Positions 55,538 to 64,000 of a stretch of DNA of 64,000 bases are shown here, one piece after another (positions within the stretch are counted from its first letter, which is position 1; each line of letters opens with the position of its first letter). The stretch spans positions 2,604,001 through 2,668,000 of the forward strand of contig NZ_CP123499.1 in NCBI RefSeq assembly GCF_029873475.1, given 5' to 3'. This DNA is from Arsenophonus sp. aPb (lineage in GTDB: Bacteria > Pseudomonadota > Gammaproteobacteria > Enterobacterales > Enterobacteriaceae). Position numbers and translations under genes: made by a program. The notes under the pieces were generated by a model. The model saw nothing but the letters and a program-made list of their open reading frames with translations, searched no databases and was not told where the DNA came from.

Positions 55538-56875
55538 TTATGATTTAGCGGTCTGTTTGCTAAATTCAGTATCAATCGGACGTTTCACTTCTATTCCCAA
55601 TTCTTTTAAACTTTCCGCCTGACTAATCAAATTACCTTTTCCTTCCGCTAATTTTTTGATTGCCGATTGATAATTCAGCTGTGCTTTGCTCAAACTCTGA
55701 CCTAAAACCTGTATATCATCAACAAATAACCGCATTTTGTCATACATTCTAGCGGCACGCTCGGCAATAACTTGTGCATTTTGACTCTGGCGTTCATAGC
55801 GCCACAAATTATTAATAGTGCGTACTGCCACCAATAAGGTTGAAGGGCAAACGAGTAAAATGTTATTTCGCAACCCTTCGTCAATAAGTTCAGGCGCTTC
55901 ACGTAAAGCAATCAAATAAGCGGGTTCAAGTGGAATAAACATTAGTACATAATCTAGCGATCTTAATCCATTTAATTGATGATAATCTTTTCGTCCAAGC
56001 TCTTTTATATGGTTACGTACAGAATTAACATGCCCCCGCAATGCCGTAGCTCTTTGCTGCTCATCTTCACTATTAAAATAGTGCTCATAAGCTGTCAGTG
56101 ACATTTTAGCGTCGATTACAACATCTTTACCTTGTGGTAGACGAATAATCACATCCGGCTGATAACGACTATTGGAGGTATTGATACTGACTTGAGTTTC
56201 AAACTCATGCCCCTGCCTTAGCCCAGAAGCCTCCAATATGCGAGAAAGAATTGTCTCACCCCAATTTCCCTGAATTTTATTATCCCCTTTTAACGCTTTA
56301 GTCAAATTAATCGTTTCTTTTGCCATCTCTGCATTTAACTGCTGAAGCTGACGAATTTCATGAGCTAAGGTATGACGCTCACGCGCTTCCTGACTAAAAC
56401 TCTCATGTACCTGACGGCGAAAACCATCCAATTGTTCACGGAAAGGTGTTAATAATGCAATTAAACTCTGACGGTTCTGCTCAGAAGCGCGACGCTCATT
56501 TTGTTCAAAAATACGATTGGCTAAATTCTCAAATTGAACATTTAACCGTTGCTCACTATTTAGTAATAGCCGCTGCTTCTCTTCAAAAGCCAGTCGTGTT
56601 TCTTCAAGCCGTGTCATCACTTCACGTAGTTCAACTTCTTGATTACGATTAATTTCCCTTTGTGACCTTAATTCTTGGTCACGGTGCTGACACTCAATTT
56701 TCCAATATTCGAGGTGGGCAATTTTTTCTTCATAGCTAGCCTGAATACTATAAAAGTCACGCAATTCCGACTCTTTTTTATTCATCTTTTGCGCAATAAG
56801 TAGCCAGATTAAACTACCACCAAAGAGTGTTCCGGTAAGAAATCCAATAATTGCATATAATAACTGAATATCCAC
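55538..56875 (-). CDS. rmuC: DNA recombination protein RmuC
   Basis: RmuC family, limiting inversions at short inverted repeats. It has an N-terminal membrane anchor (about 5-27, YAIIGFLTGTLFGGSLIWLLIA), a coiled-coil region (about 30-180) and a C-terminal nuclease-like fold with GNWGETILSRILEASGL, YQPDVIIRLPQGKDVVIDAKMSL and FIPLEPAY. The length is 445 aa (E. coli about 475). It lies between ubiE and the DedA gene. Confidence 0.94.
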   Translation of the reverse strand: MDIQLLYAIIGFLTGTLFGGSLIWLLIAQKMNKKESELRDFYSIQASYEEKIAHLEYWKIECQHRDQELRSQREINRNQEVELREVMTRLEETRLAFEEKQRLLLNSEQRLNVQFENLANRIFEQNERRASEQNRQSLIALLTPFREQLDGFRRQVHESFSQEARERHTLAHEIRQLQQLNAEMAKETINLTKALKGDNKIQGNWGETILSRILEASGLRQGHEFETQVSINTSNSRYQPDVIIRLPQGKDVVIDAKMSLTAYEHYFNSEDEQQRATALRGHVNSVRNHIKELGRKDYHQLNGLRSLDYVLMFIPLEPAYLIALREAPELIDEGLRNNILLVCPSTLLVAVRTINNLWRYERQSQNAQVIAERAARMYDKMRLFVDDIQVLGQSLSKAQLNYQSAIKKLAEGKGNLISQAESLKELGIEVKRPIDTEFSKQTAKS

Positions 56876-56999
56876 CTGGGTTTCCTTAAAATAGTCTTTA
56901 TTTTATAAAGTAACTTAGTGGTATACTGTATAAATGTCCAGAATAAACTTTACTTACCTTGGTCAACAAACAGCACTAGGCTGAAATTTAACGACTGTT

Positions 57000-57530
57000 T
57001 TACCCCATCCACTGAGCAAGCCAAGATAAACCAAATGCCCCTGGCGTTAAAATAGCAAATGCCCAGATCATGGCAGAAAGTAAATTAGCCAGCTGAAAAT
57101 AATGTTTAGGCATTGCACAAATACCTGCTACTAAGGGGATAACCGCCCTTAAGGGGCCCAAAAAACGGCCAAGAAAAACACTCCATACTCCCCAACGGTC
57201 AAAAAAACGATGACCCCGATCAAGCACTTGAGGACGACGAGAAATTGGCCACATATGGCTTACACTGTTCTTATAATGAAAACCAAACCAATAAGACAAC
57301 CAATCACCCAAAAAAGCACCACTAGCGGCAGCTAACCATATAGGTAAAAAAGCGAGCCCATTATCACCAATTAATGCGCCTAAACCAAGCAAAATTACTG
57401 TGGCAGGTAATAATAAGGAAATAAAGGCTAACGATTCGCCAAAAGCTAATATAAAAACAATAAAGATAGCTAATATTCGATGGTTGCGAGCAAATTCGGT
57501 AATAACATTAATAATTTCAGACAATGTCAA
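57000..57530 (-). CDS. DedA/SNARE-associated family membrane protein
   Basis: A small DedA protein (176 aa) with about five hydrophobic segments. It contains ESLAFISLLLPATVILLGLGALIG near the N-terminus and the family motif FLGRFLGPLRAVIPLVAGI with conserved R residues. DedA proteins are flippase-like factors linked to envelope homeostasis and the proton motive force. It resembles YohD/YabI more than YqjA but I do not assign a symbol. This gene is not in this place in E. coli (between rmuC and udp). Confidence 0.85.
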   Translation of the reverse strand: MTLSEIINVITEFARNHRILAIFIVFILAFGESLAFISLLLPATVILLGLGALIGDNGLAFLPIWLAAASGAFLGDWLSYWFGFHYKNSVSHMWPISRRPQVLDRGHRFFDRWGVWSVFLGRFLGPLRAVIPLVAGICAMPKHYFQLANLLSAMIWAFAILTPGAFGLSWLAQWMG

Positions 57531-57910
57531 CTTATTATTCCTATTACAGTTAAATTTTCGTTATTATGTCGTCAATAATGTAAATTATTGTCAGTTTAAA
57601 ATATATAATACGATAAGTTCAACTTATAAAATGATAAATTTAAGTTATTTAATTTTATGCTATTATCCGGCAGTTAACCTTAATTGATTCACTAAAAAGA
57701 CGAAATAAGAAAATTAGCCGTTAGTTGATCAAAATAGAGATTATTGAATACCTTCGATAATAAAAAATAAAACGAATATTACTTAAGGAAAATAAAAAAA
57801 CCGCGATTAAATAAAAAAGATATAATAAAATAAATTTATCGCTATTTTATAAAAATAACAAACAGTTATACCCGTTTTATCGAATAAATTAGCTAAGCAT
57901 GTAGCATTTT
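57531..57910. other. DedA-udp intergenic region
   Basis: About 380 bp, extremely A/T-rich, with several A-tracts. No gene, tRNA or clear hairpin is seen. The DedA promoter should lie at its left end. Confidence 0.6.
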
Positions 57911-58669
57911 TTAATTTAATAACCGGCGAGCTGCATCAACAACAATCCCTAAAACATTCCCTTCAGTTTGGCGTAATAATGTTTCATCTGGCGTTTCTTG
58001 TTGGGTACGGTTAACAATCACACCGGCTATCATACCTGCTGATAATCCCTGGCTAGAACACATAGTCAGTAAGGTGGCTGATTCCATTTCATAATTAATC
58101 ACTCCCATCTTTTGCCATTCTTCCATCGATCCACGAAAACGACGAACAACCCGGCCACTATAAGTATCGTAACGCTCCTGACCAGGATAAAAGGTATCCG
58201 AAGAAGCGGTAATACCAACATGGGTTGTGATCCCCGCTGCTTTAGCAGCTTCATATAGCGCATTGGTACAACTAAAATCAGCTATTGCAGGATATTCTAA
58301 AGGCGCAAAATGTAAGCTGGCACCATCTAGACGTACCGCGCCAGTTGTAATGAGTACATCACCGACATTGATATTTTTTTGTATGGCGCCGGTAGTACCG
58401 ATACGAAGAAAAGTACGTATTCCTAATTGTGCCAATTCTTCAACAGCAATAGAAGTCGAAGGGCCGCCAATGCCGGTGGAACAAATAATAATTGGTTTAC
58501 CATTAAGTTCAGCACGCCAGGAAGTAAATTCACGTAACGAAGCCAGATATACCGGGTTATCCATTAATTTGGCAATTTTTTCTACCCGATTTGGATCGCC
58601 AGGCACAATCGCAATTGTTGCACCTTGTAAATCATTTTTAGTTAGTCCCAAATGAAAAACATCAGACAT
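57911..58669 (-). CDS. udp: Uridine phosphorylase Udp
   Basis: Phosphorolysis of uridine (and, less well, thymidine and deoxyuridine) to base and pentose-1-phosphate. NP-I fold with [40 protein letters not shown] and [12 protein letters not shown]. The length is 252 aa (E. coli 253). It is monocistronic. With deoA gone from the deo cluster, Udp is the only pyrimidine nucleoside phosphorylase visible here. Confidence 0.97.
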   Translation of the reverse strand: MSDVFHLGLTKNDLQGATIAIVPGDPNRVEKIAKLMDNPVYLASLREFTSWRAELNGKPIIICSTGIGGPSTSIAVEELAQLGIRTFLRIGTTGAIQKNINVGDVLITTGAVRLDGASLHFAPLEYPAIADFSCTNALYEAAKAAGITTHVGITASSDTFYPGQERYDTYSGRVVRRFRGSMEEWQKMGVINYEMESATLLTMCSSQGLSAGMIAGVIVNRTQQETPDETLLRQTEGNVLGIVVDAARRLLN

Positions 58670-58720
58670 AATTACACCATATTGTATTTTTAATTTATTT
58701 AATCCATTAATCTAATAATA

Positions 58721-58752
58721 AAATGATCACTTTTTAATGATGGGGATCATTT
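58721..58752. repeat. Inverted repeat upstream of udp (proximal)
   Basis: AAATGATC (58721-58728) and GATCATTT (58745-58752) form an 8-bp dyad with a 16-bp spacer, 52 bp before the udp start codon. It may be an operator. It shares the TGATC core with the distal dyad. Confidence 0.45.
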
Positions 58753-58785
58753 AAAATAAAAATGAAAAGCTGCTTTTGCACAAAA

Positions 58786-58820
58786 ATATGATCAAATTAT
58801 TTATGCTCGTTTGATCATAT
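58786..58820. repeat. Perfect 11-bp inverted repeat upstream of udp (distal)
   Basis: ATATGATCAAA (58786-58796) and TTTGATCATAT (58810-58820) are perfect complements separated by 13 bp. The location between divergent udp and the YidB-like gene suggests a regulatory site, but no known factor is assigned. Confidence 0.55.
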
Positions 58821-59020
58821 CGTATTTTTAATAAGTAAAAATCACTTGATTAATTAAAAGGATTCGGTAAATCTTTTTAGGCTTTTATTGTATTTTTAGC
58901 TTATCACTCACTATTATTAACGTATGACTAGCAAATATTTTAATAATTTCTAACCTTGTTGAATTTAAAGGTTGGAAGATACGAATCGTTTAACCAATTT
59001 TTATCTGCAAGGGGGTTATC

Positions 59021-59413
59021 ATGGGTTTTTTAGATCAACTTACCAGTATGGTTGGTGGTGAAAAATTTAATCAATATAAAAATATTTTAAGCTGGATTGA
59101 AACACAAGGTGGCATACGTGGCTTAATTGATAAATTTGAACAACAAGGATTTGGTGGAATTATTCAATCCTGGATAGGCTCAGGTGAAAATTTACCCGTA
59201 AGTATGGAGCAAATTAGCTCAATATTTGGCGCAAGTAATATTTCTGGTCTAGCGAGTAAAGTCGGTTTAAATTCAGAACAAACTTCTGCCTTAATTGCAG
59301 AGTACTTGCCTAAATTAGTTAATACTGCAACCCCAGATGGCAAAATACCAGAAAAATTAGATTTAACGTCAATTGGTATGAAATTACTAAAAGATAAATT
59401 TTTTGGTGGTTAA
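59021..59413 (+). CDS. YidB-like DUF937 protein
   Basis: A 130-aa protein of the YidB/DUF937 family, function unknown. It begins MGFLDQLTSMVGG, has a central IRGLIDKFEQQGFGGIIQSWIGSGENLPVSMEQI block and ends with PKLVNTATPDGKIPE. No signal peptide. A strong GGGGG ribosome site (GCAAGGGGGTTATC) precedes the ATG, suggesting good translation. In E. coli yidB is near gyrB, so its position between udp and yigM is different. Confidence 0.85.
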   Translation: MGFLDQLTSMVGGEKFNQYKNILSWIETQGGIRGLIDKFEQQGFGGIIQSWIGSGENLPVSMEQISSIFGASNISGLASKVGLNSEQTSALIAEYLPKLVNTATPDGKIPEKLDLTSIGMKLLKDKFFGG

Positions 59414-59501
59414 TCATCATTGCCCATCGCTGTTAAGATGGGCATATTTCGTTTAAGTTACTGGCGCCAATTTCCTACTGGCTGGATCCAAACGTTGGCG
59501 C

Positions 59502-60371
59502 TCAATCTACCTTGCGCAAAGTCGATCGATTGAGCCAATGTCGATGCACCCAAAGTGATAACAATAGTAAACTGCTACCTAAAATAAAGCTAAGCCAATC
59601 GGGATGCTGCTGCCAAACAACAAAATTGACCAATAATCCAGCTGGCACCAACATATTATTCATAATGGCCAACGTGCCAGCATCAACCTGTGTCGCGCCA
59701 TAATTCCACATAAAATAGCCAATACCGGAAGCGCCCACTCCCAACCAAATTAAAACTCCCCACTGTATTTTTGTAATGGGTAATTTACTCACATCACCAA
59801 ATATCATCCAACCGAGTAATGCCACCGTACAGGCGCCGATATAGAACCATGAAAAGGCTTGCCGCTGTGGGATTGGATAAATCTCCATCATTCTTTTGTA
59901 ACCAACTTGGCCAATAGCAAAGGAAATATTCGCCAACTGGACATAAAGTAAACCTAGCCAAAAAGATCCACTCAAATGATCATAGCGAATGATAGCAGCA
60001 CCAATCACCGCCAATATTGCACTAAACAAATATCCCCAGCGTAGATGCTGCCTTTCCAATAGATCATAAAATAACGTTATATAAAGCGGCGTTAACACGG
60101 TAAAGAGTAAAAATTCGACTACAGTAAGATAGTTATATGCTTGAAAAACAAATAGATACATAATGCCTAACTGAAAAGCACCCACTAGCATATAAAGTAA
60201 AATAATTTTCAACGACAACCCACGCCAGCGTAGAAAAGGTAAAAAAACGACCGCCGCTAGCGCAACACGAATTAAAACGGCAAACCAACTATCAACCTGG
60301 CCGGCTATATATTCACCGATTAAACTAAAAGACGCTGCCCATAGCAGCGTCGTAATAACTAGCAATCCCAT
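59502..60371 (-). CDS. yigM: EamA-family biotin transporter YigM
   Basis: DMT/EamA transporter with ten hydrophobic helices and two EamA repeats, 289 aa. It matches E. coli YigM closely, e.g. LLVITTLLWAASFSLIGEYIAG, VDSWFAVLIRVALAA, GYLFSAILAVIGAAIIRYD, and VASGIGYFMWNYGATQVDAGTL-like VGASGIGYFMWNYGATQVD. YigM is a high-affinity biotin importer in E. coli. The usual neighbours metR and metE are absent. Confidence 0.92.
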   Translation of the reverse strand: MGLLVITTLLWAASFSLIGEYIAGQVDSWFAVLIRVALAAVVFLPFLRWRGLSLKIILLYMLVGAFQLGIMYLFVFQAYNYLTVVEFLLFTVLTPLYITLFYDLLERQHLRWGYLFSAILAVIGAAIIRYDHLSGSFWLGLLYVQLANISFAIGQVGYKRMMEIYPIPQRQAFSWFYIGACTVALLGWMIFGDVSKLPITKIQWGVLIWLGVGASGIGYFMWNYGATQVDAGTLAIMNNMLVPAGLLVNFVVWQQHPDWLSFILGSSLLLLSLWVHRHWLNRSTLRKVD

Positions 60372-60389
60372 GGTTTGTCTCTTAGTAGA

Positions 60390-62039
60390 TTAATGTTCTT
60401 TATCAATCAATAAAGCTTCCATCAAATCAAGATCTAATAATAGCGTTCGCATGGTTTCATTGCTGATCTCTTTCGTTGCACGTAAGTGATATAACTCTGC
60501 CCGCTCGGCGCGTAATGCCGTTAAACGAAAACGACGCTCTAAATCTTCTATTAGTAAATTATGTTCCATCTCATCCTGTCCCGCGGTTCTACGGCGTAGA
60601 TAGCCAGTAACGCGAGAAGCAACTTCACTAATAACTTCAGGATCTAGCGCTTCTTGAGCATCGGCCGAAAGGCGCTCTTCCATTTTATTTAAGCTCACAA
60701 TAGCCACTTCTGCCATCGCCGCTTTTGCCATCCGCATCTCATTAATATCTGCCAGTTTGTCACCCACTTTAAAATTATGCAGTAAAAGCGGCAGAGCAAG
60801 CACGCCAATAAAAATCGATAGCATGATCACCCCTGCGGCAATAAAAACTAACTGATAACGAGCTGGAAAAGGGGTACCATCGGTAAGAAATAACGGTATG
60901 GAAAGAACACCTGCCAAGGTGATCGCACCACGTACTCCAGCAAATGAAGCTAACCACAATTCACGATAGGTATAAGAAGCAAATTGTAACGGCCGTTTTT
61001 TTAATAGCAGCCGACTGAAACGCTTCATCAACCATAACCAACTAAACCTTAACAATAATAAAGCAGTATAAATAATGAAAACGGCGACAAATAACATCCA
61101 AGTTTCAACACTGGGATCAAGTTCGGCTTGAATAACAGAGGTTTCCCATATACCTGGTAACTGTAAGCCAAGCATGATAAAAACTAAGCCATTAAAAACA
61201 AATTCCAGCATCGACCAGACATTATCCGATCTTAACCGCATCGCTAGTGGTGCATTACGAATAACACCGGCTTTACTGATTGTCATACCCGAAGCTACGG
61301 CTGATAAAATACCGGAAAAACCAATATGCTCAGCGATAAGATATGCGGCAAAAGGTAATAGTAACATTAAGATCATCTGAGTTGCCGGATCATCACCACT
61401 CCATCGACTCATAATGCGTAGTGATTTACTATAAATCCAAGTCACTGCAATACCGATCAACAAACCGCCCACAGCTACTTTAAAAAATTCAAGGGTGACA
61501 CCAGACACAGTAAAGATCATGGTTCCCATCGCAATGGCGACAGCAAATTTTAGTGCCACCAAGCCGGAAGCATCATTCATTAGTGCTTCCCCCTCTAACA
61601 CACTCATCATTCGCTTCGGTATTCGACCTCTACCAACAATCGAAGAGAGTGCGACTGCATCAGTTGGCGAAAGAACGGCTGCCAAAGCAAAAGCCGCAAT
61701 AAGCGGGATGCTCGGTAACAGCCAATAGATCACATAACCTATTCCAACTACTGTTACTATAACTAAGCCTAACACCAAGATAAAAATTTCACGTCCATTT
61801 TGAAAAAATTCACGCGTTGGGGTTTTCCAACCATCAACAAATAATAACGGCGGGATCAATAGAACGAGAAAAAGCTCTGGATCAAAATCAACATGCAAAC
61901 CAAAATGCGGCCATGCTAACAATGCTCCTATCGCAATTTGCATAATCGGCAGCGGTATACGAAACGGAATAACTTTTGTAATGACGCCTGACACTGAAAC
62001 CATCAAAATCAAAATGAGGATGGTAAAAAATATTTCCAT
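60390..62039 (-). CDS. yjcE: Cation:proton antiporter YjcE (CPA1/NhaP family)
   Basis: CPA1 antiporter of 549 aa, the E. coli YjcE length. About 12 membrane helices (residues 1-415) with the transport motif AAVLSPTDAVALS and GEALMNDASGLVALKFAVA, then GVRGAITLAGVLSIPLFL, followed by a cytosolic tail (about 430-549). Presumed Na+/H+ or K+/H+ exchange. It is 18 bp upstream of yigM on the same strand and 243 bp downstream of ghxP, its E. coli neighbour. Confidence 0.94.
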   Translation of the reverse strand: MEIFFTILILILMVSVSGVITKVIPFRIPLPIMQIAIGALLAWPHFGLHVDFDPELFLVLLIPPLLFVDGWKTPTREFFQNGREIFILVLGLVIVTVVGIGYVIYWLLPSIPLIAAFALAAVLSPTDAVALSSIVGRGRIPKRMMSVLEGEALMNDASGLVALKFAVAIAMGTMIFTVSGVTLEFFKVAVGGLLIGIAVTWIYSKSLRIMSRWSGDDPATQMILMLLLPFAAYLIAEHIGFSGILSAVASGMTISKAGVIRNAPLAMRLRSDNVWSMLEFVFNGLVFIMLGLQLPGIWETSVIQAELDPSVETWMLFVAVFIIYTALLLLRFSWLWLMKRFSRLLLKKRPLQFASYTYRELWLASFAGVRGAITLAGVLSIPLFLTDGTPFPARYQLVFIAAGVIMLSIFIGVLALPLLLHNFKVGDKLADINEMRMAKAAMAEVAIVSLNKMEERLSADAQEALDPEVISEVASRVTGYLRRRTAGQDEMEHNLLIEDLERRFRLTALRAERAELYHLRATKEISNETMRTLLLDLDLMEALLIDKEH

Positions 62040-62282
62040 ATTATCCTTACTGATAAGTCTAAGTTATAAGCCGAGCAAAGTATTATTATGCTTAACAGAT
62101 ATTAATAGAAAATAAGACTATGCTATCAAAAAAGAACTAGCCCACCGCAAAACGACTACATTTCGCCATATTCTATCCTTAACAACAAACTATCATTGGC
62201 AATATTTTTGACTTTAAGATTAATCGTATCAGTAAATTTTATATTCCATTTCACTTAGAAATTAACATCAACGTCTATAAAC

Positions 62283-63629
62283 TTAAATAGCTAAACCACT
62301 AATGTAAAAAGCGACTAAGATTATTGCGATCAGAACGGTACCAATATTTAATTTACGCCACTCTCCGGCACAAACACGGCCAATCACTAAGCCAGCAAAG
62401 CCAATCATGATGCCAGTGACAATATTACAGGTTAAGACAATGAATACTGCACAAAGTAAACCGGCGATGGCATCAATAAAGTCATTAAAATCCAGTTGGG
62501 CAACATTACTCAGCATTAATAAACCAACATACATCAATGCTGGGGCTGTCGCATAAGACGGCACTAAATAAGATAAGGGGGATAAAAATAAAATTAACAA
62601 AAACAGCAAGCCAACCACTACCGCCGTTAATCCGGTTTTACCACCCGCAGCGGTACCGGCTGCCGATTCAATGTAAACTGCCGCCGGTGAAGCACCAATG
62701 ATACCAGCAAAAATACTACTAACTGAATCGGCGGTTAACGCCTTACCACCATCAATAATTTGACCATTTTTGTCCAACAGATTAGCTTGACCCGCTACAG
62801 CACGGATCGTCCCTGTAGCATCAAAAATAGCTGTCATAACTAGTGCAAATAAACTAGGTAAAACAACTGGTTGTAACGCACCAACAATATCCATACTAAA
62901 CAATAACGATAAACCGTCTTCACCCAAGGTTGGCAATTTAAACAAACCTTGGTATTTCACTTGCGGATCAAAAATTAAGCCAATAATAGAAATCGCAATG
63001 ATCACGATTAATACCCCACCCGGCGTTTTTCTTTTTTCCAAACCAAAGATGACGGCCAAGCCAATCAGCGACATGATGACAGGAAAAGAAGTAAATTGCC
63101 CAAGCGCAACCGGCAAACCAGCCTGCTCATTTTTTACCACCAAACCAATACCATTAGCGGCTATCAATAGCAAAAACAGCCCGATACCAATTCCTGTACC
63201 TTGAGCAATTCCCTTCGGCATACTGCGTAGAATAAAGCTACGAACACCTGTAATGGAAATAAAAGTAAATAAACATCCCATCAAAAAAACGGCACCTAAA
63301 GCAACAGGAATGCTTACTTGCTGACTAAGAACCAGGCTAAATGCGGTAAATGCGGTTAATGAAATAGCACAACCGATGGCCATCGGTAAATTAGCCCATA
63401 AGCCCATTAATAATGAGCCAAATCCTGCTACCAGGCAGGTAGCAATAAAAATTGCCGTGGGTGGAAAACCAGCTTGACCTAGCATACCTGGTACGACAAT
63501 AACAGAGTAGACCATGGCTAAAAATGTGGTCAGCCCTGCAATAATCTCGCGACGAATTGTCGAGCCTCGTTGCTGTATTTTAAAAAAATAATTTAGTTTG
63601 CAATTCGAAGGAGTTTGCCTAACAGACAT
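62283..63629 (-). CDS. ghxP: Guanine/hypoxanthine permease GhxP
   Basis: AzgA-like NCS2 purine:H+ symporter, 448 aa (E. coli GhxP/YjcD 449). Family segments: [62 protein letters not shown] (conserved substrate-site region) and [20 protein letters not shown]. It imports hypoxanthine and guanine. Two PurR boxes upstream fit repression in purine-replete cells. Gene pair with yjcE as in E. coli. Confidence 0.95.
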   Translation of the reverse strand: MSVRQTPSNCKLNYFFKIQQRGSTIRREIIAGLTTFLAMVYSVIVVPGMLGQAGFPPTAIFIATCLVAGFGSLLMGLWANLPMAIGCAISLTAFTAFSLVLSQQVSIPVALGAVFLMGCLFTFISITGVRSFILRSMPKGIAQGTGIGIGLFLLLIAANGIGLVVKNEQAGLPVALGQFTSFPVIMSLIGLAVIFGLEKRKTPGGVLIVIIAISIIGLIFDPQVKYQGLFKLPTLGEDGLSLLFSMDIVGALQPVVLPSLFALVMTAIFDATGTIRAVAGQANLLDKNGQIIDGGKALTADSVSSIFAGIIGASPAAVYIESAAGTAAGGKTGLTAVVVGLLFLLILFLSPLSYLVPSYATAPALMYVGLLMLSNVAQLDFNDFIDAIAGLLCAVFIVLTCNIVTGIMIGFAGLVIGRVCAGEWRKLNIGTVLIAIILVAFYISGLAI

Positions 63630-63672
63630 GTTGATCCTCTGTTTAGATATTCAAGGTAACTTTCAGCTATAG

Positions 63673-63688
63673 AAGAAAACGATTGCGT
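63673..63688 (-). promoter_or_regulatory. PurR box 1 upstream of ghxP
   Basis: The minus strand reads ACGCAATCGTTTTCTT, 14 of 16 to the PurR consensus ACGCAAACGTTTTCGT. It lies downstream of the candidate TATAAT, in the leader of ghxP, about 45 bp before the ATG. Confidence 0.8.
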
Positions 63689-63707
63689 CAAAAAATAAAC
63701 CATTTCA

Positions 63708-63713
63708 ATTATA
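63708..63713 (-). promoter_or_regulatory. Candidate ghxP -10 element
   Basis: TATAAT on the minus strand between the two PurR boxes, overlapping the start of box 2. A good -35 is not evident at 17 bp. Binding of PurR at either box would be expected to block it. Confidence 0.5.
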
Positions 63714-63728
63714 CGCAATCGTTTGGCT
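63713..63728 (+). promoter_or_regulatory. PurR box 2 upstream of ghxP
   Basis: The plus strand reads ACGCAATCGTTTGGCT, 13 of 16 to the PurR consensus. It is in the opposite orientation to box 1; the shared 12 bases (ACGCAATCGTTT and complement) are a perfect inverted repeat with a 24-bp gap. Confidence 0.75.
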
Positions 63729-63805
63729 TCATAAAAAGAAAAAAGAAATTTTAAAGACGCAATTATCTGGTGATCCTAAGGAAATAATCAAGCGTTTTTC
63801 ACTAT

Positions 63806-63824
63806 AAAAATGATTATCATCATT
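63806..63824. promoter_or_regulatory. Fur-like sequence
   Basis: The core AATGATTATCA (63809-63819) matches the Fur consensus centre; about 15 of 19 bases fit GATAATGATAATCATTATC. The target gene, if any, is beyond the right edge. Chance occurrence is possible in A/T-rich DNA. Confidence 0.4.
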
Positions 63825-64000
63825 TTATCGTTATGAAAAACAAGAAGATTTTCTATTTATTTTTTATGTTATACCAGCCAAAAGTAGCACTCTATCACAC
63901 GATAAAATAATGATATTATTTTGCCAGGCAAATAAATTCCCCCATAAACTGACTGTTTGATCTGATAATTTCTTTCAAATATTAATTAAATGTAAAATAT

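Larger units (their letters stand above)
63630..64000. other. Region upstream of ghxP to the window edge
   Basis: About 370 bp, A/T-rich, carrying the two PurR boxes, a candidate -10 and a Fur-like sequence. No convincing gene: a 25-codon frame from ATG 63833 lacks a ribosome site. Confidence 0.6.

Noticed and set aside
63833..63910. 25-codon frame (MKNKKIFYLFFMLYQP...) following the Fur-like box
   Set aside because: No ribosome site, no similarity recognised, and such frames are expected by chance in A/T-rich DNA.

Overview
This is a chromosomal window from an A+T-rich gammaproteobacterium. The gene families and the gene order are those of Enterobacterales. I place it in Morganellaceae (the Proteus/Providencia/Arsenophonus group), possibly an insect-associated Arsenophonus, because of the strong A+T bias, a Proteus-type lipase, a helix-25 insertion in 23S rRNA and IS-driven gene decay. 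That placement is inference; no species-diagnostic comparison was possible.

Layout. (1) 1-25 kb matches the E. coli 98-100 min region in order, with losses: thrA with its thrL attenuator, arcA, creA, rob, gpmB, yjjX, trpR, slt, ettA, nadR, radA, serB, smp, then deoD/deoB/deoC behind a NupC/NupX-type nucleoside transporter, an IS-broken yjjV, yjjU and prfC. deoA, lplA, yjjG and creBCD are missing from their usual places. (2) 25-33 kb is the accessory and rearranged part: a family I.1 lipase, an orphan flagellin lysine methylase (FliB), rimI-holD, a tyrosine integrase cut by an IS6-family element, a 3'-truncated yjbB on the other side of that IS, and a WaaH-like glycosyltransferase. (3) 33.2-39.3 kb is a complete rRNA operon on the minus strand (P1-P2-16S-tRNA-Ile-tRNA-Ala-23S-5S-terminator) directly downstream of hemG, the E. 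coli rrnA arrangement; its 23S gene has an insertion of about 214 nt in helix 25. (4) 39.3-60.4 kb follows the E. coli 84-87 min region: hemG, trkH, yigZ, pepQ, divergent fadBA, fre-ubiD, pepE, rfaH, the ubiE-ubiJ-ubiB-tatABC operon, rmuC, a DedA protein, udp, a YidB-like protein and yigM. (5) 60.4-64 kb carries yjcE and ghxP.

How the genes work together. nupC-deoC-deoB-deoD plus udp form a nucleoside uptake and catabolic set, but thymidine phosphorylase is absent from the operon. fadB and fadA encode the beta-oxidation complex under a clear FadR operator. ubiE, ubiJ, ubiB and ubiD serve ubiquinone synthesis, and HemG couples haem synthesis to the quinone pool. Regulatory sites readable from sequence include the thr leader/attenuator, a TrpR operator in front of trpR, two CRP-like sites 52 bp apart with deoP2-like geometry before nupC, the FadR site, and paired PurR boxes before ghxP.

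I found no convincing undescribed multi-gene system. The points most worth a second look are the 23S intervening sequence, the two IS6-family copies (one with an 8-bp target duplication, one at a rearranged junction without it), the orphan FliB next to a lipase with a variant nucleophile elbow, and the paired PurR boxes.
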